NCBI GenBank assembly: GCA_045540715.1
Contig: JAZQHT010000003.1
Span: forward strand, 1-6,267
Direction of reading: 5' to 3'
Source: UMGS1279 sp045540715
GTDB lineage: Bacteria; Bacillota; Clostridia; Oscillospirales; Acutalibacteraceae
Length of the DNA: 6,267 bases
The notes beneath the pieces were generated by a model that saw only the letters and a list, made by a program, of their open reading frames with translations, made no database searches and was not told the origin of the DNA. This document shows, one piece after another, positions 1 through 4,404 of this stretch (positions are counted from its first letter, which is position 1; each line of letters opens with the position of its first letter). Position numbers and translations under genes: made by a program.

Positions 1-19
1 AGCCTCGTAATCCGCTCCA
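1..19 (+). tRNA. tRNA 3' end, probably tRNA-Gly (partial)
   Basis: Only the last 19 bases of a tRNA are in the window. Reading back from an encoded CCA (17-19) gives discriminator T16, a 3' acceptor strand AATCCGC (9-15), a 3' T-stem strand CTCGT (4-8) and the end of the T-loop (AGC, 1-3). The implied 5' acceptor strand is GCGGATT. A U73 discriminator with a GCGG-type acceptor is typical of bacterial tRNA-Gly, and Gly often neighbours Cys in Bacillota. The anticodon lies outside the window, so the identity is inferred. Confidence 0.65.
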
Positions 20-57
20 AGGACGCTTTAAGGAATCTTTTAGCGTCCTTTTATTTT
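19..57 (+). terminator. Hairpin with U-rich tail after the first tRNA
   Basis: AAGGACGCT (19-27) pairs perfectly with AGCGTCCTT (42-50) around a 14-nt loop, followed by TTATTTT (51-57). This has the form of an intrinsic terminator. Its first base is the last A of the tRNA CCA. It leaves only 10 nt before the next tRNA, so it either terminates and tRNA-Cys initiates within or near the hairpin, or it is leaky and the two tRNAs are partly co-transcribed. Confidence 0.7.
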
Positions 58-67
58 AACTGAATAC

Positions 68-142
<75 letters not shown>

Positions 143-179
143 AAAAGAAAAGTCACACATCGTGTGGCTTTTTCTTTTT
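143..179 (+). terminator. Terminator of tRNA-Cys
   Basis: The A-rich 5' arm with core GTCACAC (152-158) pairs with GTGTGGC (162-168, one G-T pair) across the 3-nt loop ATC. The stem extends through A/T pairs and ends in TTTTTCTTTTT (169-179). The hairpin begins directly after the CCA end. Its 5' arm can also pair with a second copy of the 3' arm at 226-239. Confidence 0.85.
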
Positions 180-181
180 AT

Positions 182-276
182 ACTTTTCACTATTCTCTCT
201 TCACTTTTCACTTTTCTCTAAAACAATGTGTGACTTTTCCAGATAAAAGATAAGAGAGAAGAGATAAAAGAAAAGG
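182..276. repeat. Inverted repeat of 7-bp units, copy A
   Basis: The left arm (182-219) parses into heptads CTTTTCA, CTATTCT, CTCTTCA, CTTTTCA and CTTTTCT. The right arm (242-276) parses into GATAAAA, GATAAGA, GAGAAGA, GATAAAA and GAAAAGG. The arms are roughly two-thirds complementary and enclose a 22-nt loop. The loop carries GTGTGACTTTT (228-238), a near copy of the 3' arm of the preceding terminator. The element lies between that terminator and the promoter of the next gene. The whole 143-338 gap holds terminator, repeat and promoter, with no gene. Confidence 0.75.
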
Positions 277-288
277 TGTGGCTTCGCA

Positions 289-317
289 TTGATTTATTGC
301 CGCTTTTATGCTATAAT
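289..317 (+). promoter_or_regulatory. Extended -10 promoter, cassette copy A
   Basis: The -35 is TTGATT (289-294), followed by a 17-bp spacer, an extended TGC (309-311) and a consensus TATAAT (312-317). The stretch aligns without gaps to the cassettes at 1039-1067 and 2086-2114: 22 of 29 positions match, and 18 of the last 19. Predicted initiation near 324 leaves a leader of about 15 nt before the start codon at 339. Confidence 0.85.
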
Positions 318-338
318 AATTTTAAGGATGGTGAAAAT

Positions 339-857
339 ATGAAAAAGTTATTATTAATACCAACAACTATATTCCCTTATACAGTTTGCTTATGTATTGG
401 CTATGGTTATAACTTCGGTTGGTCTGATACCCCTATTGCAATACTGGGTATTCTTTCATTAGTAACTTTGGTGCTTTCTTTTGTGTGTAATTTAATTTAT
501 ATCTTCACCACCTTAAAAGAACCCGCCGATAAAATACTAAACACTGCTTTCATAATAAAGGCAATACATATTCCCTCTTATATACTGATATTTATATTGG
601 GATTTATACTTAGCTTAATGTTTTTTATGACTCTTCCTTTTATTTTATTTTTAATTCTGGTTGATTTAATTACTCTTTGGTTAAGCGGGATGATAAGTAT
701 ATATTCAATAGCACAATCATTAAAGAAAGACGGGCTTTGTGCTAAACCTCTTTTAATAATTGCTATGATTTGTCAATTCTTTTTTTGTGCCGATATAATC
801 AGTCTGTTTGTCGTTAAGCTTGTTATGAAAAAACGTTTAAAAAAAGCATGTGTATAA
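339..857 (+). CDS. Small five-segment membrane protein of unknown function
   Basis: This encodes a 172-aa, very hydrophobic protein with no recognised enzymatic motif. The start is ATG 339, not the in-frame ATG 63 bp upstream: that one lies ahead of the -10 box, whereas 339 follows AAGGATGGTG (324-333) and opens with MKKLLLIP. Hydrophobic segments are at about residues 4-22, 33-57, 78-98, 99-125 and 138-160. A charged loop (KEPADK, 60-65) separates segments 2 and 3, and a basic tail (MKKRLKK, 163-169) would be cytoplasmic by the positive-inside rule. Notable residues are H77-I-P79 before segment 3, D109 inside segment 4, and C150-A-D152 in segment 5. From memory it resembles a Clostridia family of unnamed small integral membrane proteins with a similar HIP/FC-D pattern; this is not verified. 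It is monocistronic, with its own cassette promoter and a strong terminator at 912-944. A role in envelope function is only a guess. Confidence 0.85.
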   Translation: MKKLLLIPTTIFPYTVCLCIGYGYNFGWSDTPIAILGILSLVTLVLSFVCNLIYIFTTLKEPADKILNTAFIIKAIHIPSYILIFILGFILSLMFFMTLPFILFLILVDLITLWLSGMISIYSIAQSLKKDGLCAKPLLIIAMICQFFFCADIISLFVVKLVMKKRLKKACV

Positions 858-911
858 AATGCAAAGACTAAAGCATATCTTATTTGCCAAGTGCTTTGGT
901 TAAATAATTAT

Positions 912-944
912 AAAATCCCGTTCACGAAAGTGGGCGGGATTTTT
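912..944 (+). terminator. Terminator with GAAA tetraloop
   Basis: AAAATCCCG plus TTCAC (912-925) pairs with GTGGG plus CGGGATTTT (930-943), including two T-G pairs, around loop GAAA (926-929). A short T-run follows. It ends transcription of the small membrane-protein gene. Heptad repeats begin at the next base (945). Confidence 0.93.
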
Positions 945-1037
945 ACTTCTTACTTCTTACCTCTTCCCTCTTACTTCAAATATAGTTTTGCTCGGGATTT
1001 TTGGGAAGTAATAAGTAAGAAGTAAGAGGTAATAAGT
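945..1037. repeat. Inverted repeat of 7-bp units, copy B
   Basis: Two 33-bp arms (945-977 and 1005-1037) match as inverted repeats at 27 of 33 positions around a 27-nt loop. Both arms are tandem heptads. The right arm reads GAAGTAA, TAAGTAA, GAAGTAA, GAGGTAA, TAAGT; the left is built on TTCTTAC. The loop contains CGGGATTTTT (993-1002), an exact copy of the terminator 3' arm at 935-944. The layout matches copy A at 182-276 although the unit sequence differs. An open frame on the other strand through this repeat is low-complexity and is not a gene. Confidence 0.85.
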
Positions 1038-1038
1038 A

Positions 1039-1067
1039 TTGCGGCTTCGCCGCTTTAATGCTATAAT
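1039..1067 (+). promoter_or_regulatory. Extended -10 promoter with GC palindrome, cassette copy B
   Basis: The -35 is TTGCGG (1039-1044), then a 17-bp spacer, TGC (1059-1061) and TATAAT (1062-1067). GCGGC-TTC-GCCGC (1041-1053) is a 5-bp inverted repeat overlapping the -35 and the spacer. It could be a protein site or, in transcripts arriving from upstream, a short hairpin followed by TTT. Positions 1038-1067 are identical to 2085-2114. The leader to the start at 1134 would be about 60 nt, longer than for the other two cassettes. Confidence 0.82.
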
Positions 1068-1133
1068 CAAATAAGTACCAAAAGTGTCACATGGCATTAT
1101 GATAAGATATATCTTGTTAGGAGTGATAAAAGT

Positions 1134-2006
1134 ATGAAAACATTTGATCCGGAATGCGGTTTTCTTTATATTACTGGGCCAAAAGAGGATATTCAAGCAT
1201 TATCAAATCAGTTTTTTTCAGAAAAAGATCCGCTAGAATTTTTGACAGTTCAAGAAGGAGCTTTTTCAACACTCACCTGTTCAAAGCATGGTGTTGCTTG
1301 GGACTTTGACATTGTTAAAGCCGCAGAAATGTTCCCCAATTGCGAAATTATCAAATATCGAGGCAGATTATTTCAAGGTGTTAGCGAATGTGTTTTTAAG
1401 TTGTTAAATAGTACCACGCTACAGAAAGAATATTTCAATATAAAAATGCATATTGGATGGCACGCACTTAATTGGAATCCGGTCACAGGTTGGTTTAATC
1501 TGCTTCTTTTCGGTCATGTGTCATATACTATTGTTGATATTGTGTTGAAGAACGGAAAAAACTTGCAGTATATTGTTGACGATATTTTGTTAGCCCGTGA
1601 TATTCAAAAATTCTTGGAATCTCCTACCGATATGGAACTGTTGGCCGAAATGTGCAGCGCTTCAGTTGAGGAACGCAGCAAAGCAAAATGTAAGCGCGAA
1701 CTTTTGAGACCAAGAACCATAAAAAAATTTGAAAACGTAGAAAGTGTTTCTTTTACTACGTTTTATAGGCATAAAAATTTCACCGCAGAACATGAAGCTT
1801 TTTTTAGGGATAAGAGCGTTGGAAATTTTACGCATACTTGGATAGAGGAAACAAACCAATATCAACTAAATTACACAAAAGATATGTATACCCACAAAGT
1901 GCATCATTCTGTTCAGGTAGTAGAACCATCAGAGTCAGGGTTATATACTACAAATGTATATACAGTTATGAACGAAAAAGATGACAATAAGCTGTTTAAT
2001 CATTGA
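1134..2006 (+). CDS. Soluble protein of unknown function (290 aa)
   Basis: I do not recognise this protein. The start ATG is preceded by TAGGAGTGA (1118-1126) at good spacing. It has no signal peptide and no membrane segment, so it should be cytoplasmic. The N-terminal part opens with a short strand (CGFLYITGPKEDIQAL, residues 8-23) reminiscent of the small alpha/beta folds that begin with a strand, a G-P turn and a helix. Residues about 50-85 (HGVAWDFDIVKAAEMFPNCE and following) continue in mixed alpha/beta style. The C-terminal half is rich in His, Tyr and charged residues, with a basic patch around residues 180-200. I considered a YubB/Api92-like ferredoxin-fold domain for the N-terminus; the resemblance is weak and not relied on. 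It has its own cassette promoter, no clear terminator of its own, and unrelated neighbours. Confidence 0.85.
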   Translation: MKTFDPECGFLYITGPKEDIQALSNQFFSEKDPLEFLTVQEGAFSTLTCSKHGVAWDFDIVKAAEMFPNCEIIKYRGRLFQGVSECVFKLLNSTTLQKEYFNIKMHIGWHALNWNPVTGWFNLLLFGHVSYTIVDIVLKNGKNLQYIVDDILLARDIQKFLESPTDMELLAEMCSASVEERSKAKCKRELLRPRTIKKFENVESVSFTTFYRHKNFTAEHEAFFRDKSVGNFTHTWIEETNQYQLNYTKDMYTHKVHHSVQVVEPSESGLYTTNVYTVMNEKDDNKLFNH

Positions 2007-2085
2007 CTACAATGATACCAATATTTAAAAGTTTTTATAAGTTTGGTAAACTTCTCAGACTTGAACTAACGACTTGAATTTGAAA

Positions 2086-2114
2086 TTGCGGCTTCGCCGC
2101 TTTAATGCTATAAT
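2086..2114 (+). promoter_or_regulatory. Extended -10 promoter with GC palindrome, cassette copy C
   Basis: The -35 is TTGCGG (2086-2091), then a 17-bp spacer, TGC (2106-2108) and TATAAT (2109-2114). The palindrome GCGGC-TTC-GCCGC lies at 2088-2100. It is identical over 30 bp to copy B but has no heptad arms upstream; instead GACTTGAA occurs twice (2059-2066, 2071-2078). The distance from -10 to start codon is 21 nt, the same as in copy A. Confidence 0.85.
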
Positions 2115-2135
2115 ACATTTAAAGGCGGTGAACTT

Positions 2136-2651
2136 ATGAAAAGGTTTTTAAAAGCGCTTGAAGGAATTTTTGTTATCTACTTTGCCTCTATGGGTTTATC
2201 GCTACTTGCGTCAACATTGCTAAATATACCTTTAAAATTTATAATTAAAGATTATAATAATTTAACTAATTTTCTTGTTGGTATAATTGGGCTAATAATT
2301 GCTATGTTTGCCCTATCGTTTATTTATGGTTATAAAGCAAATAAGCTTGAAATTAAGCCTTTTTTGTGTGCCGCCGTAACCTTTTTAATTTTATTAATTA
2401 TTGTTATTAGTTTTATTGGCCGCGCCGTTTATATTTCGGGGCCAACTGATTATTTAGCAAGTTATATTGTTGATAATCTATCGTCCACTTTTGCCACCGA
2501 AAAACAGCTTTTAAACCAACGCTGTTTAATTTATATGGTTTGTGCTTACATAGTTTTATATATGCCAACCATAATAATTGCCAAACTTGTTGGGGTTAAT
2601 ATAAAAAAGCAACAACTAAAGAATCTTTCTGCATTGAAAATTATAAATTAA
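2136..2651 (+). CDS. Small four-segment membrane protein of unknown function
   Basis: This encodes a 171-aa hydrophobic protein with no family I can name. The start ATG follows AAAGGCGGTG (2121-2130), in the same arrangement as the gene at 339. Hydrophobic segments are at about residues 11-31, 45-66, 76-95 and 131-151. A longer polar stretch (96-130, containing SGPTDYLASY and an ATEKQLLNQ run) lies between segments 3 and 4 and may form an extracytoplasmic loop. The C-terminus is basic (KKQQLK, 157-162). It is not detectably related by eye to the other small membrane protein at 339, despite similar size, leader and promoter. No strong terminator follows; the next 120 bases are AT-rich and lead into the promoter of the next gene. 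Confidence 0.83.
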   Translation: MKRFLKALEGIFVIYFASMGLSLLASTLLNIPLKFIIKDYNNLTNFLVGIIGLIIAMFALSFIYGYKANKLEIKPFLCAAVTFLILLIIVISFIGRAVYISGPTDYLASYIVDNLSSTFATEKQLLNQRCLIYMVCAYIVLYMPTIIIAKLVGVNIKKQQLKNLSALKIIN

Positions 2652-2714
2652 TTTAATTAAGGAATATACTATTTATTGTTTTTACATAGATTTTATTCTT
2701 TTGCAAAATTTTCT

Positions 2715-2742
2715 TGCTATACATATCAAAATAGTGTAAAAT
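2715..2742 (+). promoter_or_regulatory. Possible promoter of the PRTase-like gene
   Basis: TTGCTA (2715-2720), a 16-bp spacer and TAAAAT (2737-2742) make a plausible sigma-A promoter. An alternative is the extended -10 TGCTATACA at 2715-2723. The region is very AT-rich, so the choice is uncertain. Confidence 0.4.
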
Positions 2743-2773
2743 TAAATTACAATAAAATATAGGAGGTCACGTT

Positions 2774-3415
2774 ATGCCTACATTAAACGTTATGAAGTAT
2801 TCAACCAAACGCAGTGATTTATTTTTACGTGTAGCAATGGGACATTTTGCTACCAGCAACTGCCACAGCAATTACTATATTGATGTTGTGGCTCAAAAAA
2901 CGCGACTTTCCGAAGCAAAGGCAGTAGCCGAAGCGCTTCGTTCGCACTATTATATGGAAACCGTAGTAGATACTATTTTGTGTTTAGACGGTACCGAAGT
3001 AATAGGTGCTTGCCTTGCAGATAGTCTTTCAAAAGCAGATTTTTTAAATATGAACGCCCATAAATCCATATACGTTGTAACCCCCGAAACAACAGGAAGC
3101 GGTCAGCTATTGTTTAGAGATAATATTGCTCCTATGATTACCGGCAAGCACGTTATGATTTTAGCGGTATCGGTGGCTTCAGGTAAAACGGTAGAGGCCG
3201 CATTTGACGCAGTAAATTATTACGGCGGAACCGTAACCGGTATTTCTTCTATATTCTCTACCGCAAAAGAATGCCGTGGTATCCCCGTACATTCGGTATT
3301 TGATCCTAATGATTTAGATGATTATAAGTGTTATCCGGCACACGAGTGCCCAATGTGTAAAGCCGGACAAAAAATTGATGCTTTAGTAAACAGCCATGGT
3401 TTTTCAAAGCTTTAA
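2774..3415 (+). CDS. Orotate phosphoribosyltransferase-like protein with altered PRPP loop
   Basis: This 213-aa protein has the length and layout of a type I phosphoribosyltransferase of the OPRT group. Residues 23-38 (GHFATSNCHSNYYIDV) match the OPRT N-terminal substrate region (G-x-F-x-x-S-x-x-x-S-x-Y-Y-I-D). Residues 127-152 correspond to the strand, PRPP loop and helix: I129-L-A-V-S-V-A-S-G-K-T139 and YYGG at 149-152. In catalytic PRTases this loop carries two acidic residues that hold the PRPP ribose; here they align with A131 and V132. The T-T-G-G-S turn has become A-S-G-K-T. The C-terminus has a possible metal site C186-x3-H190-x-C192-x2-C195. From memory, many Clostridia have an OPRT-annotated paralogue of this kind, so the loss may be a family trait. 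Canonical orotate-to-OMP activity should not be assumed. It has a strong AGGAGG site (2761-2766), its own promoter and a terminator at 3437-3463, with no pyrimidine genes nearby. Confidence 0.85.
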   Translation: MPTLNVMKYSTKRSDLFLRVAMGHFATSNCHSNYYIDVVAQKTRLSEAKAVAEALRSHYYMETVVDTILCLDGTEVIGACLADSLSKADFLNMNAHKSIYVVTPETTGSGQLLFRDNIAPMITGKHVMILAVSVASGKTVEAAFDAVNYYGGTVTGISSIFSTAKECRGIPVHSVFDPNDLDDYKCYPAHECPMCKAGQKIDALVNSHGFSKL

Positions 3416-3429
3416 AAGTAAATATTATG

Positions 3430-3464
3430 TAAAAACAAAAAGCCGTGAAAATTCACGGCTTTTA
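3430..3464. terminator. Bidirectional terminator, identical to the one at 4364
   Basis: AAAAGCCGTGAA (3438-3449) pairs with TTCACGGCTTTT (3452-3463), with T-runs on both strands. It serves the PRTase-like gene on the + strand and the HTH gene on the - strand, whose stop codon (3462-3464) lies in the stem foot. The 34 bases 3430-3463 recur exactly at 4364-4397. Confidence 0.93.
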
Positions 3465-3668
3465 TTTATTTTCTTCAATATATTGCATAACGTCTTCTAC
3501 GTTGCATTGTAAAATTTTGCAAAACATTTCTATTGTGTGGGTGCTAACACTTTCGTTCCTTTTTAGTCGGGTTATTTGACCGGGGCTTATACCGTAATTT
3601 TTAATAAGCGAATACTGAGTAATCCCTTTGCGCTTCATTGTTTGCCATAATCTATCATAGGAAATCAT
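3462..3668 (-). CDS. Cro/C1-type (Xre, HTH_26-like) mini-regulator
   Basis: This 68-aa protein consists of little more than one Cro/C1 helix-turn-helix domain. The first helix (residues 4-14) is followed by T17-Q-Y-S-L-I-K-N-Y-G26 as helix 2, then recognition helix S28-P-G-Q-I-T-R-L-K-R37. The T45-I-E-M-F-C-K-I-L segment and V57-E-D-V follow, as in the family's dimer-forming end. The size and the opening M-I-S-Y-D-R-L-W resemble the many small Bacillota regulators of the HTH_26 type. The start is well supported by GGAGG on the - strand (3678-3684). It is divergent from a membrane-protein gene, and the shared gap contains two inverted repeats ATTAACC-N6-GGTTAAT-like that fit a small dimeric repressor. 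The inferred role is repression of its own gene and the neighbour. No effector domain is present, so how repression is relieved is not visible. Confidence 0.95.
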   Translation of the reverse strand: MISYDRLWQTMKRKGITQYSLIKNYGISPGQITRLKRNESVSTHTIEMFCKILQCNVEDVMQYIEENK

Positions 3669-3684
3669 AAATTATTCCTCCCTA

Positions 3685-3714
3685 TTGACATATTAACCGA
3701 AAATGGTGTATAAT
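3685..3714 (+). promoter_or_regulatory. Consensus promoter of the zinc-ribbon membrane gene
   Basis: TTGACA (3685-3690) and TATAAT (3709-3714) both match consensus exactly, with an 18-bp spacer. Initiation would fall near 3721, inside the second operator-like repeat. Such a strong promoter overlapped by two palindromes suggests that its output is set by repression. Confidence 0.9.
3692..3711. promoter_or_regulatory. Operator-like inverted repeat 1
   Basis: ATTAACC (3692-3698), a 6-bp gap and GGTGTAT (3705-3711) match the half-sites of repeat 2 fully on the left and 5 of 7 on the right. It occupies the spacer between -35 and -10 of the rightward promoter. Its centre is 26 bp from that of repeat 2. 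It is the likely weaker site for the adjacent HTH protein. Confidence 0.65.
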
Positions 3715-3736
3715 TATATTAACCAATATCGGTTAA
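3707..3736 (-). promoter_or_regulatory. Possible leftward promoter of the HTH gene
   Basis: On the - strand, TTAACC (3736-3731) and TATACA (3712-3707) are 18 bp apart. A TATAAT at 3718-3713 is an alternative -10 without a good -35. Either choice overlaps the operator-like repeats, which would give autoregulation. Confidence 0.45.
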
Positions 3737-3740
3737 TATA
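3715..3740. promoter_or_regulatory. Operator-like inverted repeat 2
   Basis: TATATTAACC (3715-3724) and GGTTAATATA (3731-3740) form a perfect 10-bp inverted repeat with a 6-bp centre (AATATC). It sits immediately downstream of the -10 and covers the predicted start of rightward transcription. The position and symmetry suit binding of a dimeric HTH protein such as the one encoded at 3462-3668. Confidence 0.75.
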
Positions 3741-3773
3741 TTAGTTTTTTATAGGGAAATGGGTGGTGTTTAA

Positions 3774-4343
3774 ATGAAATTTTGTTCGCATTGCGGAAAT
3801 CAGCTAAATGATGCTATGCTCTTTTGTCCGACTTGTGGCAATAAAGTTAATATTATTCTTGCAAAAGAAAAAAATTCTACACATAAAAAGAGAAGTTTAG
3901 GTGTTTTTTCTATTTTTGCATCTTTATTCCCATTTTTGATGTTTTTTATTCCTCTTCAAATTACTTATGATTCTATTTGGTCAGAAAACCACCACTTAAT
4001 TATTAATGGTTATGATACTTTTTTGAAATTAGATATGTTATCAATATGGTGGGGCCGAGGTTCAAATATAATATCTATAGTTAATGTTGGAATACTCAGT
4101 ATTTCTCTAACTTTTTTGCTTTTAAATATATTCAACACTATAAAAGGAACATGTGATAAAACTTTATATAATATTTCCGCATTTTTATGTGTGTTTTTTA
4201 GCTTATTATATTGTATAGAAGGCATCATTTTGGTTGTTTTATGCCATCCTACATACGAACCAATTACTTTTGCATATTTTGCATTAATACTTGCCTGTTG
4301 TATTGCTGCAATCCCCAAACTTTTTGTAAGTAATGCTCAGTAA
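3774..4343 (+). CDS. Zinc-ribbon membrane protein
   Basis: This 189-aa protein has an N-terminal zinc ribbon and a four-segment membrane domain. The ribbon is C4-S-H-C7-G and C18-P-T-C21-G, the two-knuckle form common at the start of Bacillota membrane proteins. A basic linker (KKR, 38-40) leads to hydrophobic segments at about 42-61, 99-120, 133-157 and 164-184. Between segments 1 and 2 lies a roughly 38-residue polar and aromatic stretch (62-98, with HH at 73-74 and WWGRG at 92-96) that is probably outside the cell. By the positive-inside rule the ribbon should be cytoplasmic, where it may bind protein or sense a ligand. The start follows GGGTGGTG (3761-3768). The gene is controlled by a consensus promoter overlapped by operator-like repeats and faces a divergent HTH gene, so it is probably the regulator's main target. 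The specific function is unknown. Confidence 0.9.
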   Translation: MKFCSHCGNQLNDAMLFCPTCGNKVNIILAKEKNSTHKKRSLGVFSIFASLFPFLMFFIPLQITYDSIWSENHHLIINGYDTFLKLDMLSIWWGRGSNIISIVNVGILSISLTFLLLNIFNTIKGTCDKTLYNISAFLCVFFSLLYCIEGIILVVLCHPTYEPITFAYFALILACCIAAIPKLFVSNAQ

Positions 4344-4363
4344 ATACCAATAAAACCAATCAT

Positions 4364-4399
4364 TAAAAACAAAAAGCCGTGAAAATTCACGGCTTTTTT
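4364..4399. terminator. Bidirectional terminator, identical to the one at 3430
   Basis: AAAAGCCGTGAA and TTCACGGCTTTT form a 12-bp stem, with T6 on the + strand and TTTTTGTTTTTA on the - strand. It separates the convergent zinc-ribbon gene and radC. Positions 4364-4397 are identical to 3430-3463, so the two copies bracket the regulator/membrane-protein pair. Confidence 0.93.
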
Positions 4400-4404
4400 A
4401 TTGC

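Noticed and set aside
182..276. CRISPR-like array of short repeats
   Set aside because: The units are 7 bp, contiguous without spacers, and arranged as two inverted arms.
276..338. Upstream in-frame ATG as start of the first membrane protein
   Set aside because: It precedes the -10 box and lacks a ribosome site. The ATG at 339 has both promoter and ribosome site correctly placed.
957..1196. 79-codon open frame on the - strand
   Set aside because: It runs through the heptad inverted repeat and the promoter cassette, has low-complexity content, and overlaps the start of the 290-aa gene.
4010..4318. 102-codon open frame on the - strand
   Set aside because: It is wholly inside the zinc-ribbon membrane gene, which has a consensus promoter, ribosome site and recognised motif.
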